NCBI GenBank assembly: GCA_026415975.1
Contig: JAOAFZ010000003.1
Span: 124,001 to 188,000 of the forward strand
DNA: 64,000 nt
Direction of reading: 5' to 3'
Source of the DNA: Patescibacteria group bacterium
GTDB taxonomy: Bacteria > Patescibacteriota > Microgenomatia > UBA1406 > GWC2-37-13
Shown piece after piece: positions 37,033 to 44,929 of this stretch. The notes below the pieces were generated by a model. That model saw only the letters and a program-made list of their open reading frames with translations, was not told the DNA's origin and did no database searches. A program made the translations under genes and the position numbers. Each line of letters starts with the position of its first letter. Position 1 is the first letter of the stretch.

Positions 37033-37329
37033 TTGCTAGGTGATAGCGCCAATCAGCCTTATAGGTTAAGTCGTTCGTTGGTGAAAGAGCGACACTGTTC
37101 TGGCGGAATACCGAGGTGATTAGGTGTGATCTGCCGACCGTCAGCAAACGTGATCAGCGTAGCTGATGCATTTCAGCCTGCTTCGTACGCTGTTATCCCT
37201 TACTGGCTAGCCTCAGCATGCTCACTTGTCCTGGTGTCGGGGTATTACTCTCAAAACTCGCTTTAGTTTGATAGTATAGAAATCTACTATATAAATGCTG
37301 CTATTATTCCATTCGGAGAAAAATATATA
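37033..37329. other. Unassigned spacer before the tRNA pair
   Basis: About 300 bases of mixed composition. No tRNA, tmRNA or SRP RNA signature, no good reading frame and no repeat found. Confidence 0.3.
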
Positions 37330-37358
37330 TTCCGTTTCCGTTCATGGTGTGTTACAAT
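37330..37358 (+). promoter_or_regulatory. Promoter of the tRNA-Asp/tRNA-Val unit
   Basis: TTCCGT (37330-37335), 17-base spacer, TACAAT (37353-37358), about 43 bases before tRNA-Asp. Confidence 0.55.
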
Positions 37359-37401
37359 GTTTACTCGCCCGGGGAACTAGTTGTCTGATTGGAAGGATCC
37401 T

Positions 37402-37476
37402 GGGATCGTAGCTCAATTTGGTTAGAGCGCAGCCCTGTCACGGCTGAGGTTGCGGGTTCAAGTCCCGTCGGTCCCG
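37402..37476 (+). tRNA. tRNA-Asp (anticodon GUC)
   Basis: Acceptor GGGATCG/CGGTCCC, anticodon stem CAGCC/GGCTG with loop CTGTCAC, T arm GCGGG/CCCGT, discriminator G as expected for Asp. No encoded CCA. Confidence 0.95.
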
Positions 37477-37529
37477 CAAAAACAAGTTCCAGTGCAGTAC
37501 GGTCTTTTTTTAGAGTACCGGAACAACTA

Positions 37530-37603
37530 GCGCGCGTAGCTCAGCTGGCTAGAGCGTTGCATTGACATTGCAAAGGTCCCTGGTTCAAGTCCAGGCGTGC
37601 GCA
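37530..37603 (+). tRNA. tRNA-Val (anticodon GAC)
   Basis: Acceptor GCGCGCG/CGTGCGC, anticodon stem TTGCA/TGCAA with loop TTGACAT, T arm CCTGG/CCAGG, discriminator A. No encoded CCA. Likely co-transcribed with tRNA-Asp. Confidence 0.94.
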
Positions 37604-37686
37604 CACGTTCCTCCACCATTTTTAGCGGAAACTACGTATATTTAGTATATCCATTTAGTATATTATTCTAGTCATCATTATGGAAA

Positions 37687-38212
37687 ATGGAAAACAAAAC
37701 TCCTCTCTTCCTGGGAATCGCTGCCGTTGCAATAATCGGGATTGCCGCATTTGCATTTACATCCGGTCAGTCAGGAAACGGCGCGCACAGGAACCCGGAC
37801 TACCCCGAGGATGGATAAAGCCGCCGGCACTATGGACGCCGGCAATGACGCTATGCCCGCAGCCGGTGAATCTGCCGGGACCAGCCAAACGACAGGTACC
37901 ACTACCAAAGAAGCTTCGTACCGCGATGGAAACTACGAGGCATCCGGTGCCTATAAATCACCTGCGGGAGCCGAAGAAATAAATGTAACCCTTATCGTGG
38001 CAAACGACGTCGTTACCGCGGTAACTATTGTTCCCAAGGCGGAACACCCGATTTCACAGAGATGGCAAAAGGTAACTGCAGATGGTATAGCGCAGCAGGT
38101 TGTCGGCAAGAGCCTGGATGAAATCGCGGTAGATAATGTTTCGGGTTCTTCCCTGACTCCGATCGGATTCATGGAGGCGCTGGACAAAATCCGCGCGCAG
38201 GCACAGTCATGA
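37687..38212 (+). pseudogene. FMN-binding-domain protein with a frameshift after its signal anchor
   Basis: From ATG 37687 the first frame encodes a signal anchor (PLFLGIAAVAIIGIAAFAFTS) and ends at a TAA near 37818. The downstream frame, open to 38212, encodes an Ala/Gly/Thr-rich linker and an FMN_bind domain (YRDGNYEASGAYKSP ... DNVSGSSLTPIGFMEAL). The SGSSLT segment is where ApbE attaches FMN to a Thr or Ser. The two halves belong together since the domain works outside the membrane; the shift lies between about 37770 and 37808. It could be a mutation, an assembly error or programmed. The next gene is apbE, 4 bases on. Confidence 0.75.
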
Positions 38213-38216
38213 GGGT

Positions 38217-39098
38217 ATGAATGAACCCCATAAGACCCGCTTTAAAGCAATAGGCACGCTATGGCAGATTGATGCCTCAGGAGAGAGTTCAGACTACTGG
38301 AACGAGACTCTCTCTCGGGTACATTCGTTGATTGGAGACTTCGACCAGACGTACTCACGGTTCCGCAAAGATTCTTTTGTACAGAAAATTGCTCGCAAAA
38401 CCGGCATCGTAGCGGTTCCAGAAGACTTTATCACGCTGCTTCTTATGTACCTTCCGCTGTATCATCTGACTGGTGGTGCTATCAATTTTCTGATCGGCAG
38501 ACTGCTCGAAGATTGCGGCTACGACGCAGATTACAGCTTTACCGAACGCGAATTACGGAGTGTACCGCCACTCACCGGAACAATCGAGGTGGTAGATTCG
38601 CAGCATATCCGCATCGCTACCCCGGTACTCTTCGACTTCGGAGCAATCGGGAAGGGATATCTAATCGACCTTGTGTATGAGTTGCTGGCGGCCCGGGGGT
38701 ACCGGGAGTTTTCGATAGATGCCGGGGGCGATATCCGGATGCGCACGGATAACGATAGAGTGCTAAGGATAGGACTGGAGCATCCGGATCGAACGGATAC
38801 CGCCATCGGCACTGTCCGGCTCTCGAACTCGGCAATCGCCGGATCGGCGGGAAACCGACGGAGCTGGGGACGGTTTCACCACATTATCGACCCGCGAACG
38901 GGAACCTCTCCGGATTTGGTGACGGCAACCTGGGTGATTGCAGCATCTGCAGCGCTTGCAGATGCGTTAAGTACGGCGTTGTTTTTCACCCGACCGGCAG
39001 TTCTCCGGAAACAGTTCGTATTCGAGTTTATCGTTCTGGACAAATTCGGTACAGCACATTACTCGGAAAAGCTCCCGGGAGAATTGTTTCGGGGCTAA
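38217..39098 (+). CDS. apbE: FAD:protein FMN transferase
   Basis: 293 residues, typical length. Motifs: FDQTYSRFR, FDFGAIGKGYLIDLV, SIDAGGDIRM, HHIIDPRTGTS (Mg2+/FAD site) and ALADALSTALFF. It moves FMN from FAD onto a Thr/Ser of an exported flavoprotein. No signal peptide is evident, so export is uncertain. It follows the FMN-binding protein directly, its obvious substrate. No Rnf or Nqr genes are present in the window. Confidence 0.92.
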   Translation: MNEPHKTRFKAIGTLWQIDASGESSDYWNETLSRVHSLIGDFDQTYSRFRKDSFVQKIARKTGIVAVPEDFITLLLMYLPLYHLTGGAINFLIGRLLEDCGYDADYSFTERELRSVPPLTGTIEVVDSQHIRIATPVLFDFGAIGKGYLIDLVYELLAARGYREFSIDAGGDIRMRTDNDRVLRIGLEHPDRTDTAIGTVRLSNSAIAGSAGNRRSWGRFHHIIDPRTGTSPDLVTATWVIAASAALADALSTALFFTRPAVLRKQFVFEFIVLDKFGTAHYSEKLPGELFRG

Positions 39099-39133
39099 AC
39101 CCTAAAATATCTCCTGGGAGGACTGTCGAGGGG

Positions 39134-39703
39134 CTAATCTTGATTTCCCTCCACTAACGTCTCAATTAGACTCTCCGGAAGATTCAATTCTTTGATACTT
39201 TCCATAAGTTCCCGCGCCCGGGCGGGTTCCTTTTTTTCGAGTGAGTGGTAAACTTTAATGGTCTCGGTAATCTCAAAAGGAAAGATTACCCATTCGGAAA
39301 CTTCCCGCACATAATAATCCGGGCGATGCTTCGAGTGATTCCTATAAAAAAGCGTTGCAGTTACAACTCGTTTTGGAGCAAAGGATTCTATATACCGCAA
39401 GCCAAAGGCTAGGGTTTCCCCCGTATCGGCGATATCGTCCAGTAAGAGAACAGAGTGACCGTGAATTTCTGGCGCTACAGAGTAACGCAGTTCCGGTTCG
39501 GTGATTTTTTTCATACCGGCATAGGTTGAAACGGTAAACGACGACACCGGTACATGGATACTATCAGAGAGGATATTCGCAATCGCCAGGCCGCCACGAG
39601 CTATTGCAACAATACAATCCGGTTTCTCCCCGGCACGCTGCAACTGCCGGGCGAGATCGAGGGTATGAATATGCAGTTCGTTCCAGGATACAGGGAAGTA
39701 CAT
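39134..39703 (-). CDS. Purine-type phosphoribosyltransferase
   Basis: 189 residues. PRPP-binding motif VLLLDDIADTGETL with the two acidic residues, plus CIVAIARGGLAIANILSD at the N-terminal PRTase loop. Resembles hypoxanthine/xanthine phosphoribosyltransferases used in salvage, which fits a bacterium whose purA is broken, but the hood region does not let me name the base. TATAAT ends 6 nt before the ATG. Confidence 0.8.
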   Translation of the reverse strand: MYFPVSWNELHIHTLDLARQLQRAGEKPDCIVAIARGGLAIANILSDSIHVPVSSFTVSTYAGMKKITEPELRYSVAPEIHGHSVLLLDDIADTGETLAFGLRYIESFAPKRVVTATLFYRNHSKHRPDYYVREVSEWVIFPFEITETIKVYHSLEKKEPARARELMESIKELNLPESLIETLVEGNQD

Positions 39704-39830
39704 GGTTCAATTATACACCGGATGCTCAGCAATCCCTCGAAGTGATAGCAAATTAAACCGGTTGTGGAGAGTTTCAAGCGATTAAGGCGCTTCTTGCCCA
39801 GCAGATACATATTACACGGGCAAAATGGTC

Positions 39831-39859
39831 TTGACGGATTCATTGTAGTGCGCTACTAT
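39831..39859 (+). promoter_or_regulatory. Promoter of the threonine operon
   Basis: TTGACG (39831-39836), 17-base spacer, TACTAT (39854-39859). The expected transcription start is about 39866, only about 3 nt before the leader ATG. Confidence 0.75.
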
Positions 39860-39868
39860 ACCATTAAA

Positions 39869-39925
39869 ATGAAAAAGTGTCTAACCGGTATCGCCATCAT
39901 TACCCGCTCCCCGAGGGGCAGGTAG
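39869..39925 (+). CDS. Threonine-operon leader peptide
   Basis: 18 codons, MKKCLTGIAIITRSPRGR, with two Thr and three Ile codons in a stretch of seven, the mix used by the E. coli thr leader. Its stop codon sits just beyond GGGGCAGG (39915-39922), which can pair with CCTGCCCC (39947-39954). A ribosome stalled on Thr/Ile codons leaves that element free; one at the stop codon covers it. Translation would start almost at the 5' end of the mRNA. Confidence 0.75.
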   Translation: MKKCLTGIAIITRSPRGR

Positions 39926-39946
39926 GTGCGTTATTCGGTTTGACCG

Positions 39947-39977
39947 CCTGCCCCACAGATTCGGGCAGGTTTTTTTT
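39947..39977 (+). terminator. Attenuator terminator of the threonine operon
   Basis: CCTGCCC (39947-39953) pairs with GGGCAGG (39963-39969) around a 9-base loop, followed by eight Ts (39970-39977), 22 bases before the aspartokinase start. The 5' arm is also the partner of GGGGCAGG in the leader, so terminator and antiterminator exclude each other. Confidence 0.85.
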
Positions 39978-39998
39978 AACCATTTTTATAAAGAGCCC

Positions 39999-40895
39999 AT
40001 GGAAGTCATGAAGTTCGGAGGAACATCGCTCGGAAACGCAATGCGGATAATGCATGCCGCCGGGATCGTGCAGTCGCATGCGGTCACCGGTCCGGTATTA
40101 GTGGTGGTCTCGGCAATGGCCGGTATTACCGATACCCTTGTCTGCATTAGCGAGCATCACTCGGCGGGGGAATATGCCAAACGGGATGCTCTGACAGCGC
40201 TCGTGTCGAAAAAACATCAAGATTCTCTCGAGGAACTTGAACTTCCCAGTTCGCTCTATGCCGAAACAAGGAAAGAACTGGATGTACTTCTGAACAGGTT
40301 TATCGAGCAACTATCAGTATTCGCAAGTCCGCTCCTCCCGCATGAGGTGGACTTCGTGGTTTCCTACGGGGAACGGCTGAGTTCCCTGCTGGTTTCTGCG
40401 GCATTACGGAAAAAGGGTGTGGCAGCTCGCCATGTATTTGGTTCCGACGTACTTGTGGCATCGGAAGAATACGGAAATGCCAGTGCTCTAATGGATGAGT
40501 CCCGCAAACGGTCATCCCAGGTACTCCAGCCGCTGTTTGCACGCGGAATAACTCCGGTTGTGACCGGCTTTTTTGGTGGCACAGCCGCGGGGACAGTGGC
40601 GACCTTCGGACGCGGCGGATCGGATTATAGCGCTGCAGTGCTCGCAGCAGTGCTCGGCGCCGATAGACTAACCGTATGGAAAGAAGTGGATGGTGTCTTC
40701 ACTGCCGATCCTAAGACGGACATACACGCTCGGTTTATTGAACGCCTCTCCTACGCCAAAGCTGCTCGTATGGCACGGGCCGGCGCAAAGGTGCTGCATC
40801 CTGAATGCATGGAACCGGTGCGAGCGATGAAGATACCAGTGTATGTCCGTAACACATTCAGACCGGAATTTCCCGGCACCCTCATTTACGCATAA
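39999..40895 (+). CDS. lysC: Aspartokinase, catalytic domain only
   Basis: 298 residues against about 400-450 in feedback-controlled enzymes. Kinase motifs: MKFGGTSLG (ATP site), VDFVVSYGERLSS (aspartate site), TFGRGGSDYSAAVLAA and WKEVDGVFTADPK. The chain ends after VYVRNTFRPEFPGTLI, where regulatory ACT domains would normally follow, so allosteric control by Thr or Lys is not expected. It phosphorylates aspartate, the first step to threonine. First structural gene of the operon, after the attenuator. Confidence 0.92.
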   Translation: MEVMKFGGTSLGNAMRIMHAAGIVQSHAVTGPVLVVVSAMAGITDTLVCISEHHSAGEYAKRDALTALVSKKHQDSLEELELPSSLYAETRKELDVLLNRFIEQLSVFASPLLPHEVDFVVSYGERLSSLLVSAALRKKGVAARHVFGSDVLVASEEYGNASALMDESRKRSSQVLQPLFARGITPVVTGFFGGTAAGTVATFGRGGSDYSAAVLAAVLGADRLTVWKEVDGVFTADPKTDIHARFIERLSYAKAARMARAGAKVLHPECMEPVRAMKIPVYVRNTFRPEFPGTLIYA

Positions 40896-40900
40896 CACCT

Positions 40901-41941
40901 ATGAAAAAGTATTCTATTCTCCATGCCGGGCTCGGAAACGTAGGAAGCGAATTCGCCCGTATGGTATTTGACCGCCAGGATCATCTGGCAATGCATTACG
41001 GCATCCAGCTTGAATACCGTGGCGTCTTTGGCACGAATCGCGGACTGTATCGCGAGGGCGGACTTTCCCGTGCGGAACTCGAGTCGTTTCAACAACGGGC
41101 AAAGCCGTTATCCGTACTCGAATATCTTTCAAAGGCTGACGAGCATACGATTTTTGTTGATACAACGGCATCCGATGATACGCTCCGGTACATGATAACC
41201 GTACTGGAACGGGGCGGGTACGTAGTTATGTCAAATAAAAAACCCCTCACGGGAAGTTACGAAACATATTACGACCTCATGGTGAATTATCCGGGGAAAG
41301 TGCTCTATGAGACTACCGTTGCGGCCGGATTACCAGTTTTGCGTCCACTGAAACTCCTTACCGTGGCAGGAGATCGCATTACCCGGGTTGAGGGCTGTTT
41401 CAGCGGCACGCTTGGCTTTCTCTGTTCCCGGCTGGAACAGGGTGTTCCTTACGGAAAAGCTGTACGTGAAGCAAAAGCACTGGGATTCACCGAGCCGGAT
41501 CCGCGGGACGATCTCTCGGGAATCGATGTTGCCAGAAAAGCGTTAATCCTGTCACGCCTCATGGGATACCGCTACGAGCTGAGCGATATTCAGGTTGAGC
41601 CATTCTTTAATCCGGCACAGGCAGATTTACCGGTTGAGGAGTTCATGAAAGCACTCGATAATGAAGACGATACCTACCGTCGCCGGTTTGATACTGCGAG
41701 TACAGCAGGGAATACTTTCCGCTACATTGCATCGGTGACTGCGGGAGGGATAACCGTCGCACTCACCGAGGTACCAAAATCCTCGCCGCTGGGTATGCTG
41801 CAGGGGCCGGAAAACAAAGTCGTAATCACCTCTGAGTATTACCGCGACTATCCAATGAGCATTTCCGGACCGGGTGCTGGCAAGGAGGTAACCGCAGCAG
41901 GGGTATTTGGCGATGTCTTATCAGTTTTCCTGCCCTCATGA
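40901..41941 (+). CDS. hom: Homoserine dehydrogenase, without ACT domain
   Basis: 346 residues. NAD(P)-binding GLGNVGSEF at the N-terminus, the strand region VMSNKKPLTG, catalytic-domain signature GFTEPDPRDDLSGIDVARK and a substrate-region Lys/Asp set. No C-terminal ACT domain, so no threonine inhibition is expected. Reduces aspartate semialdehyde to homoserine. Starts 5 bases after lysC; its end overlaps asd by 4 bases. Confidence 0.93.
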   Translation: MKKYSILHAGLGNVGSEFARMVFDRQDHLAMHYGIQLEYRGVFGTNRGLYREGGLSRAELESFQQRAKPLSVLEYLSKADEHTIFVDTTASDDTLRYMITVLERGGYVVMSNKKPLTGSYETYYDLMVNYPGKVLYETTVAAGLPVLRPLKLLTVAGDRITRVEGCFSGTLGFLCSRLEQGVPYGKAVREAKALGFTEPDPRDDLSGIDVARKALILSRLMGYRYELSDIQVEPFFNPAQADLPVEEFMKALDNEDDTYRRRFDTASTAGNTFRYIASVTAGGITVALTEVPKSSPLGMLQGPENKVVITSEYYRDYPMSISGPGAGKEVTAAGVFGDVLSVFLPS

Positions 41942-42987
41942 AGAAGCGAACAGTAGGGATTCTTGGAGCAACCGGCTCGGTGGGACAGCGGTTTGTGCAG
42001 TTGCTGGCGGATCATCCTTGGTTTACAATTACAGCAGTATGCGCCTCGGAACGCTCTGCCGGGAAACGGTATGCGGATGCGGTCTCATGGAAGCAGGCAA
42101 CCCCGATTCCCGAAGCGGTACGCGACCTACCCATTTCGAGCTGCGAGCCGGAACTTAACTGCGACTTTGTATTCTCCGGACTCGATGCTTCAGTTGCCGG
42201 CGAAATCGAGGAGGCGTTTGCAGCAGCGGGCTATCCGGTAATCAGTAACAGCAAGAACCACCGTATGGCGCCCGATGTGCCGCTCCTGGTAGCGGATATA
42301 AATCCGGAGCATATTGCCCTGATAGATATTCAGAAGAAAAACCGGGGATTCACGAAGGGGTACCTGGTAACCAATCCCAACTGCTCCACGATCGGTCTGG
42401 TTACCGCATTGAAGCCATTATATGATGCATTCGGCATAGAAAGCGTCTTTGTTGTTACCATGCAGGCGGTTTCCGGAGCAGGTTATCCGGGGATTTCGTC
42501 TATGGATATCCTTGACAACGTGGTGCCCTACATCGGGAACGAAGACGATAAAATTGAGTCCGAACCCCTAAAAATACTGGGATCGCTAACAGATGAAACG
42601 CTGGTGTTTGCCTCATTTGGGGTGTCGGCCACGGCAAACCGTGTACCTGTAGTAGATGGTCATACCGGCTCGGTGTTTGTCAAGCTAAAGAAGCCGGCAT
42701 CGCCCGAAGAGGCCGCAACCGTACTTCGGGACTACTCACCGGGTTCCGATTTTGCCGGGTTGCCGTTTATGCCAGAGCGTACAATTCTGGTTGCTGATTC
42801 ACCGGATCGCCCGCAGCCCCGGCTGGACCGAGATGTACACCGAGGAATGTCGGTGACGGTAGGCCGGGTACGGAAGTGCCCGCAACTGGACCTCCGCTTT
42901 ACGTTCCTGGTACACAATACAATTCGCGGGGCCGCCGGAACTGCAATCCTCAATGCCGAATTATTACTTCTGAAAGGGTACCTATGA
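41938..42987 (+). CDS. asd: Aspartate-semialdehyde dehydrogenase
   Basis: 349 residues. NADP-binding GATGSVGQRF, catalytic Cys in TNPNCSTIGL and the catalytic His region GHTGSVFVKL; MQAVSGAGYPG is typical of the archaeal/fungal-type enzyme subgroup rather than the E. coli type. Converts aspartyl phosphate to the semialdehyde. ATGA overlaps on both sides show translational coupling with hom and with the kinase gene. Confidence 0.93.
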   Translation: MKKRTVGILGATGSVGQRFVQLLADHPWFTITAVCASERSAGKRYADAVSWKQATPIPEAVRDLPISSCEPELNCDFVFSGLDASVAGEIEEAFAAAGYPVISNSKNHRMAPDVPLLVADINPEHIALIDIQKKNRGFTKGYLVTNPNCSTIGLVTALKPLYDAFGIESVFVVTMQAVSGAGYPGISSMDILDNVVPYIGNEDDKIESEPLKILGSLTDETLVFASFGVSATANRVPVVDGHTGSVFVKLKKPASPEEAATVLRDYSPGSDFAGLPFMPERTILVADSPDRPQPRLDRDVHRGMSVTVGRVRKCPQLDLRFTFLVHNTIRGAAGTAILNAELLLLKGYL

Positions 42988-43610
42988 TATTATCCCTAAT
43001 AGGAATGTCAAACGTGGGGAAAACCACCATGGCGAAAAAAATCGAGGAAGAACTAGGCTTCACCCGCTATAGTGTAGATGACATGATCGAGGAACGCTTG
43101 TCGGATATTCTATTGAAAAATGGTTACCGGAGTATCTCAGATGTTGCCCGCTGGATGGGTCATCCGTATCATAGTCAGTATCCCAAGGCCAGTAAAACCT
43201 ATATCGATGCAGAACGCAAGTGTATGCAAGCAATTTTTAAAGAGATTCGTGCGCGCCGGAATGAAGGAAAGAACATTGTTATCGATACTACGGGTAGTGT
43301 AATCTATACCGGAACGACAATACTCAATACCATGCGACACCTCTCTAAAGTATTGTATCTCGAATCCACTGCGGAAGAAATTCAATTGTTAATGCAGCGG
43401 TTTGTAACAAATCCAAAGCCACTCATTTGGGGAGACTGCTACCGGCGGGAAGCTCATGAAGATCCGTATGAAGCGCTCAAGTTAAGCTACCCTGACCTTT
43501 TGAATTCCCGCGATCAACAGTACCGGAAGATAGCACACGTTGTCGTACCGTTTAAAACCATACGGAATCCGGCGTTTACCGCATCATCACTTGTTGAATA
43601 CTCCGCATGA
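42984..43610 (+). CDS. P-loop kinase in the threonine operon, candidate homoserine kinase
   Basis: 208 residues. Walker A GMSNVGKTTMAKKI at the N-terminus and an overall shikimate-kinase/NMP-kinase-like layout with YSVDDMIEERL (substrate-side acidic loop) and a Walker-B-like NIVIDTTGSVI. It is not a GHMP kinase, so it is not classical ThrB, nor an APH-type ThrB2. Position is telling: coupled by ATGA overlaps to asd and thrC, exactly where homoserine phosphorylation is needed. I infer a homoserine kinase of non-orthologous origin; a shikimate kinase is the alternative, but no aromatic-pathway gene is nearby. Confidence 0.75.
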   Translation: MILSLIGMSNVGKTTMAKKIEEELGFTRYSVDDMIEERLSDILLKNGYRSISDVARWMGHPYHSQYPKASKTYIDAERKCMQAIFKEIRARRNEGKNIVIDTTGSVIYTGTTILNTMRHLSKVLYLESTAEEIQLLMQRFVTNPKPLIWGDCYRREAHEDPYEALKLSYPDLLNSRDQQYRKIAHVVVPFKTIRNPAFTASSLVEYSA

Positions 43611-44923
43611 ACCTGCCTTTTGTCCTTAGAGGTATAGACTCAGGTCGTGAATATGATCCGCGAGAGATCAGATATCGCGGTGAAGATGGTGAGTTACTGG
43701 AGGTTGTGCACTCCAAAACCGGCCGGCCGGTATCCAGGAAGACTCTGCAAGAGCGGCGAATGTCGCATGATCCCATAGACGTAAGTGGTGTATGGCGATA
43801 CCGTGAGCTGGTACTTCCGCTTCCATACCGGCACATCATAGTAAAGCCGGAAGGTAATACCAATCTCTACCCGGCAGGAAGCCTCGAGAACTCAGGGTAT
43901 AACCGGATTGGTAGATATGCAGGAGTAGAGAATCTGTATTTAAAGCATGAAGGAGAAAACCCGACGGGTAGCTTTAAGGACCGGGGTATGACTGCGGGGA
44001 TAAGTATGGCGCATTATCTGGGCGCGACAGCCGTTGCCTGTGCCTCTACCGGCAATACCTCTGCATCTCTCGCTTCGTATGCGGCTCAGGCAGGTATGAA
44101 GTGCTTTGTATTCATTCCTGCCGGAAAAATCTCGTATAGCAAACTTGCTCAGGCTATCGCTTATGGTGCAGTTACAATCCAAATCGATGGGGATTTCGAT
44201 GCAGCTATGCAACTGGTTGAAGAAGTCTGCATCTCCCTAAAGGTGTACTTGCTGAATTCAGTGAACCCTTTTCGTATCGAGGGACAGAAGACTATAGGTA
44301 TTGAACTTATTCACCAGTTAAACTGGGATGTCCCCGATTGGATTGTACTACCGGGTGGAAATCTGGGAAATACCGCCGCTCTAGGGAAAGGGCTTTCTGA
44401 GTTATTCCAGCGCGGATACATTTCTCGTTTGCCCCGGGTAGCGACAATTCAGGCCCACGGAGCAAGTCCCTTTTATCGGAGTTTCAAGAGCGGTTTTTCG
44501 GAGTTTACCCCGATGCAGGCAAACACCATCGCCAGCGCAATCCGTATCGGAAATCCGGTAAGTTATAAGAAAGCAAAACAGACGATTGAATTCACAAATG
44601 GATTAGTAGAGACAGTTACCGATGCAGAGATCATGGACGCTAAAGCGGTAATCGACCGTGCAGGCATAGGATGCGAACCAGCATCGGCTACCACACTCGC
44701 TGGGATTCGCAAGCTTCAAAATGCAGGAACAATCCGCAAATCAGACCGTGTTGCCGCTATTCTCACCGGTCATGTGCTTAAAGATCCGGCTGCAATTGCA
44801 GATTTTCATGAAGGGAAACTACCCGGCACCGATCCTGTACTCCGGAATACGGTACAGCATGCACAGCCGACGCTCGCAAGTGTAAGAGAAATCATCACTC
44901 GTGTGCTGAACGATACGGTATAA
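43607..44923 (+). CDS. thrC: Threonine synthase
   Basis: 438 residues. PLP-binding Lys in ENPTGSFKDRGM, then ACASTGNTSASLASYAA (phosphate cup) and LPGGNLGNTAALGKG. Fold-type II PLP enzyme turning O-phosphohomoserine into threonine. Its presence requires a source of O-phosphohomoserine, which supports the preceding kinase as the missing step. It overlaps the kinase stop by 4 bases and ends the operon. Confidence 0.93.
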   Translation: MNLPFVLRGIDSGREYDPREIRYRGEDGELLEVVHSKTGRPVSRKTLQERRMSHDPIDVSGVWRYRELVLPLPYRHIIVKPEGNTNLYPAGSLENSGYNRIGRYAGVENLYLKHEGENPTGSFKDRGMTAGISMAHYLGATAVACASTGNTSASLASYAAQAGMKCFVFIPAGKISYSKLAQAIAYGAVTIQIDGDFDAAMQLVEEVCISLKVYLLNSVNPFRIEGQKTIGIELIHQLNWDVPDWIVLPGGNLGNTAALGKGLSELFQRGYISRLPRVATIQAHGASPFYRSFKSGFSEFTPMQANTIASAIRIGNPVSYKKAKQTIEFTNGLVETVTDAEIMDAKAVIDRAGIGCEPASATTLAGIRKLQNAGTIRKSDRVAAILTGHVLKDPAAIADFHEGKLPGTDPVLRNTVQHAQPTLASVREIITRVLNDTV

Positions 44924-44929
44924 AGTAGT

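Noticed and set aside
37033..37329. tmRNA, SRP RNA or RNase P RNA in the spacer before tRNA-Asp
   Set aside because: None of the conserved core sequences of these RNAs is present on either strand.
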